Positions 5,918 to 7,721 of a stretch of DNA of 7,721 bases are shown piece after piece. Where the stretch lies: the NCBI GenBank assembly GCA_943324725.2, contig CALPMR020000142.1:1-7721 (forward strand). Direction: 5' to 3'. The notes below the pieces were generated by a model that was not told the DNA's origin, searched no databases, and saw only the letters and a program-made list of their open reading frames with translations. The translations under genes and the position numbers were made by a program. Source of the stretch: Bordetella parapertussis. Its GTDB lineage: Bacteria; Cyanobacteriota; Cyanobacteriia; PCC-6307; Cyanobiaceae. Each line of letters starts with the position of its first letter. Position 1 is the stretch's first letter.

Positions 5918-5923
5918 ATTGTA
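5918..5923 (-). promoter_or_regulatory. Possible -10 box of the def promoter
   Basis: On the minus strand TACAAT lies 26 bases before the TTG start of def, matching the TATAAT consensus at 5 of 6 positions. No convincing -35 box stands 16-18 bases upstream, which is common for cyanobacterial promoters. Confidence 0.35.
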
Positions 5924-6006
5924 GGAGTCGCCGCTGGGAGAAAGGGTTTGGCAGGACCTGGGGAACGGGAGAACGGTCCGGACGAGGAGGACAACGCCAA
6001 CCGGCC

Positions 6007-6195
6007 CACCAATCGGCCAGGGGCGCGTGCTGCGGGCTCCCCGGACGATCGCCTGTCAGGCCTGCCGCAGCAGTTCCGTCCAAGCCACCCTGGTCAGAGC
6101 GAGGATCGGCTCGGAGCGCCTGAAGCCAGCCACGCCGGCGAGCTGAGCCCCAACCGGAGAGCGGCATGTGCTGCAGGCTCCCCCGACGATGGGAG
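6007..6195. repeat. Imperfect direct repeat pair, 141 bases apart
   Basis: The segment 6007-6054 resembles 6148-6195. The best part is 6027-6049 against 6168-6190 (GTGCTGC[G/A]GGCTCCCC[G/C]GACGAT), identical at 21 of 23 positions. The left flanks match at about three quarters of positions. The 141-base offset is a multiple of three. Confidence 0.6.
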
Positions 6196-6326
6196 TTCAG
6201 ATCAGCCCGATCAGCTCCGACTCCGCAGGCCCAGCCAGCGGATCCCCGATCAGCCCGACAATCGCAACGCCAGCCAGAACGACATCGCGATCTCCAAACC
6301 TTCCGACGATCGCAGCGCTAGCCACG
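6183..6326. repeat. Degenerate 24-base periodic repeat tract
   Basis: Six units start at 6183, 6207, 6231, 6255, 6279 and 6303. Most begin CCGA and several continue as CCGACRATCGCA. Units 6255 and 6303 agree at about 19 of 24 positions; the others are more diverged. One plus-strand frame reads as octapeptides such as PTMGVQIS, PISSDSAG, PTIATPAR and PTIAALAT; the minus strand reads AIVGxxGD-like motifs. The repeat is seen by eye and not scored. Confidence 0.45.
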
Positions 6327-6363
6327 GCAGAGCCCACTCCGGCCAGCCGAGGACCCACCCCCT

Positions 6364-6368
6364 GGAGG
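6364..6368 (+). promoter_or_regulatory. Shine-Dalgarno sequence deciding the peptidase start
   Basis: GGAGG sits 8 bases before the GTG at 6377, an ideal spacing. It is the main reason for placing the peptidase start there rather than far upstream in the open frame. Confidence 0.6.
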
Positions 6369-6376
6369 CGGCTCTG

Positions 6377-7721
6377 GTGGTGGCGGCCAGCCCGGTGCTG
6401 CGGGAGCCGCGGCTGGACGGCGGGCGCCTGTTCTGGCTGGAGCAACGCCCGAGCGAACAGGGCCGTACCACCTTGCTGATGCAGGTCGGCGGCGATCCGC
6501 CCCAGGAGCTCACCGGCGGCCGCAACCTGCGCAGTCGGGTGCACGACTACGGCGGCGGCTGCTTTGCGGTGGCCGGGCCGACCGTGGTGTTCGTCGATGA
6601 CGGCGATCGCGGGCTCTGGCGGCTGGACCTGGCCGCCGCCGGTGCCGAGGGCTCCCCGGCTGCAGCGCAGCGATTGATTCCCCCGGCCGATCCCCTGCGC
6701 CCGCGAGCCTTCGCCGATGGCCTGATTGATCTGCACCGCAGCCGCTGGATCGGCGTGATGGAAGAGGGCGGCCGCGACTATCTGGTCAGCGTGCCCTTGA
6801 CGGGCGGGGAGCCCCAGCTGCTCCACGCTCCCGCCGACTTCATCGGCTACGCCGTGCTCAGCCCCTCCGGCACTCACCTGGCCTGGGTGGAATGGCAGCA
6901 GCCCTCCATGCCCTGGGAGCGCAGCCAACTGTGGCTGGGGCGCTTCGACCCGAACGGCCGCTTGGTGGACATCCGCAGCCTGGCGGGATCGGATGCTTCC
7001 TCTGCCGGGGCCTCCTCTGCCGGCGCGATCTCGATCTTTCAGCCCCTCTGGGCAGGCCCTGACCTGGTGGTGGCGAATGACCGCAGCGGCTGGTGGAACC
7101 TGGAGCGGCTCGCCCAGGCCGAAACCCTGGCCGCCGGCGCTGAGCCCCACTGGCAACCGCTGCTGCCGATGGCGGCGGAATTCGCCATGCCCCAGTGGGT
7201 CTACGGGCTGCGCACCACCGCCTGGGATGGTCAGCAGCTGCTGGCGGCGGCCTGCCGAAACGGCTGTTGGGAACTGGGACGGCTGCTGCCGAGCGCCACC
7301 GGCGAGCTGCCGCTGCGCTGGCAGTCCCTGGAGCTTCCCTTCAACGATCTGGCGGCGCTCGACGCCGAGGCGGGGCGCCTGGTGGCCGTGGCCGCCGCCC
7401 CCGACTGCGGCTCGGGTCTGCTGGACCTGGAGATCACCAGCGGTCACTGGCAGCACCGGCCGGCCGCCGCCGCGGCCCTCGAGCCGCTCGCCATCAGCCA
7501 ACCGCAGGATCTCTGGTTCGAAGGCCACGGCGGCCTGCCCACCCAGGCCTGGTACTACCCGCCGGCTGCTGGCTCCCACGCGGATGCCCCACTGCTGGTG
7601 AAGGGACACAGTGGCCCCACCGCCATGGCCCGCACCGGATTGAGCCTGTCCATCCAGTTCTGGACCAGCCGGGGCTGGGGGGTGGTGGACGTGAACTACG
7701 GCGGCTCCACCGGTTTCGGCC
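6377..7721 (+). CDS. S9-family (prolyl oligopeptidase-like) serine peptidase, N-terminal part
   Basis: 448 complete codons are present; the 3' part lies outside the window. Family members of this kind are about 640 residues, so roughly 70% is visible. The start of the protein (PVLREPRLDGGRLFWLEQRP), with further beta-propeller-like stretches such as LSPSGTHLAWVEWQQPSMPWERSQLW, is typical of the acylaminoacyl/dipeptidyl-peptidase branch. The alpha/beta-hydrolase domain begins near residue 405 (LLVKGHSGPT) and runs into NYGGSTGFG at the edge, the conserved strand before the catalytic region. The Ser-Asp-His triad is not visible. GTG at 6377 is the best start: GGAGG lies 8 bases upstream and no in-frame ATG exists nearby. 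GTG at 6380 is possible. The product would cleave short peptides. Its location is probably cytosolic, as no signal peptide is seen. Confidence 0.93.
   Translation, partial: MVAASPVLREPRLDGGRLFWLEQRPSEQGRTTLLMQVGGDPPQELTGGRNLRSRVHDYGGGCFAVAGPTVVFVDDGDRGLWRLDLAAAGAEGSPAAAQRLIPPADPLRPRAFADGLIDLHRSRWIGVMEEGGRDYLVSVPLTGGEPQLLHAPADFIGYAVLSPSGTHLAWVEWQQPSMPWERSQLWLGRFDPNGRLVDIRSLAGSDASSAGASSAGAISIFQPLWAGPDLVVANDRSGWWNLERLAQAETLAAGAEPHWQPLLPMAAEFAMPQWVYGLRTTAWDGQQLLAAACRNGCWELGRLLPSATGELPLRWQSLELPFNDLAALDAEAGRLVAVAAAPDCGSGLLDLEITSGHWQHRPAAAAALEPLAISQPQDLWFEGHGGLPTQAWYYPPAAGSHADAPLLVKGHSGPTAMARTGLSLSIQFWTSRGWGVVDVNYGGSTGFG
6603..6610. repeat. HIP1 octameric palindrome
   Basis: One GCGATCGC lies inside the peptidase gene. 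HIP1 is over-represented in many cyanobacterial genomes. I noticed only this copy, so it lends weak support to the taxonomic assignment. Confidence 0.8.

Larger units (their letters stand above)
5892..6376. other. 485-base divergent intergenic region between def and the S9 peptidase gene
   Basis: No gene is supported here. Several frames are open, including the peptidase's own frame back to 5837, but third-position GC over 5942-6121 in that frame is about 65-70%, against about 90% in the true peptidase gene. The region holds the def -10 box, an approximately 48-bp imperfect direct repeat (6007-6054 and 6148-6195) and a degenerate 24-base periodicity (6183-6326). Confidence 0.6.

Noticed and set aside
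6168..6479. A 103-codon plus-strand ORF containing the octapeptide-like repeat
   Set aside because: It runs into the peptidase gene in another frame, ends in a Trp/Arg/Cys-rich shadow, and lacks a ribosome binding site. The repeat itself is kept as a finding.
6197..7609. A 470-codon minus-strand ORF antisense to the S9 peptidase
   Set aside because: The plus-strand frame has clear S9 family motifs and very high third-position GC. Long antisense ORFs are expected in DNA of this composition. The ORF has a Gly/Gln/Arg-rich translation with no known motif.

Overview
The window looks like chromosomal DNA from a high-GC unicellular picocyanobacterium (Synechococcus/Cyanobium type). The grounds are the protein families: a DUF3747 protein, which I know only from cyanobacteria; a peptide deformylase with the N-terminus typical of picocyanobacteria; an S9 peptidase and an SbmA/BacA-like ABC transporter of the kind common in that group; and one HIP1 octamer (GCGATCGC). 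The GC content of most coding sequence is close to 70%. The assignment rests on remembered family features, not on a database search.

Layout, left to right. The first 1026 bases are the 5' part of an ABC transporter gene on the minus strand, cut by the window edge. A gap of about 200 bases with two hairpins separates it from hinT (minus). hinT is divergent from yifB/comM (plus), an AAA+ ATPase with an N-terminal Lon-like domain. After yifB come about 590 bases without an assured gene. This stretch holds a nested hairpin structure just past the yifB stop, a roughly 50% GC island with a short ORF that has a helix-turn-helix-like segment, another hairpin, and the rpsU terminator.

A minus-strand block follows, in transcription order: def (peptide deformylase), a 67-residue two-helix membrane protein 7 bases after def, an exported DUF3747 protein, and rpsU (ribosomal protein S21). 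Divergent from def is an S9-family serine peptidase on the plus strand, cut by the right edge before its catalytic serine. The roughly 485 bases between def and the peptidase hold degenerate repeats, including a 24-base periodicity.

Most genes are housekeeping: protein maturation (def), translation (rpsU), peptide turnover (S9 peptidase), nucleotide hydrolysis (hinT), DNA processing (yifB/comM) and transport. I see no phage, transposon, CRISPR array, tRNA or rRNA, and no convincing new multi-gene system. The least explained parts are the two long intergenic regions, the small membrane protein beside def, and the repeat-expanded signal peptide of the DUF3747 protein.
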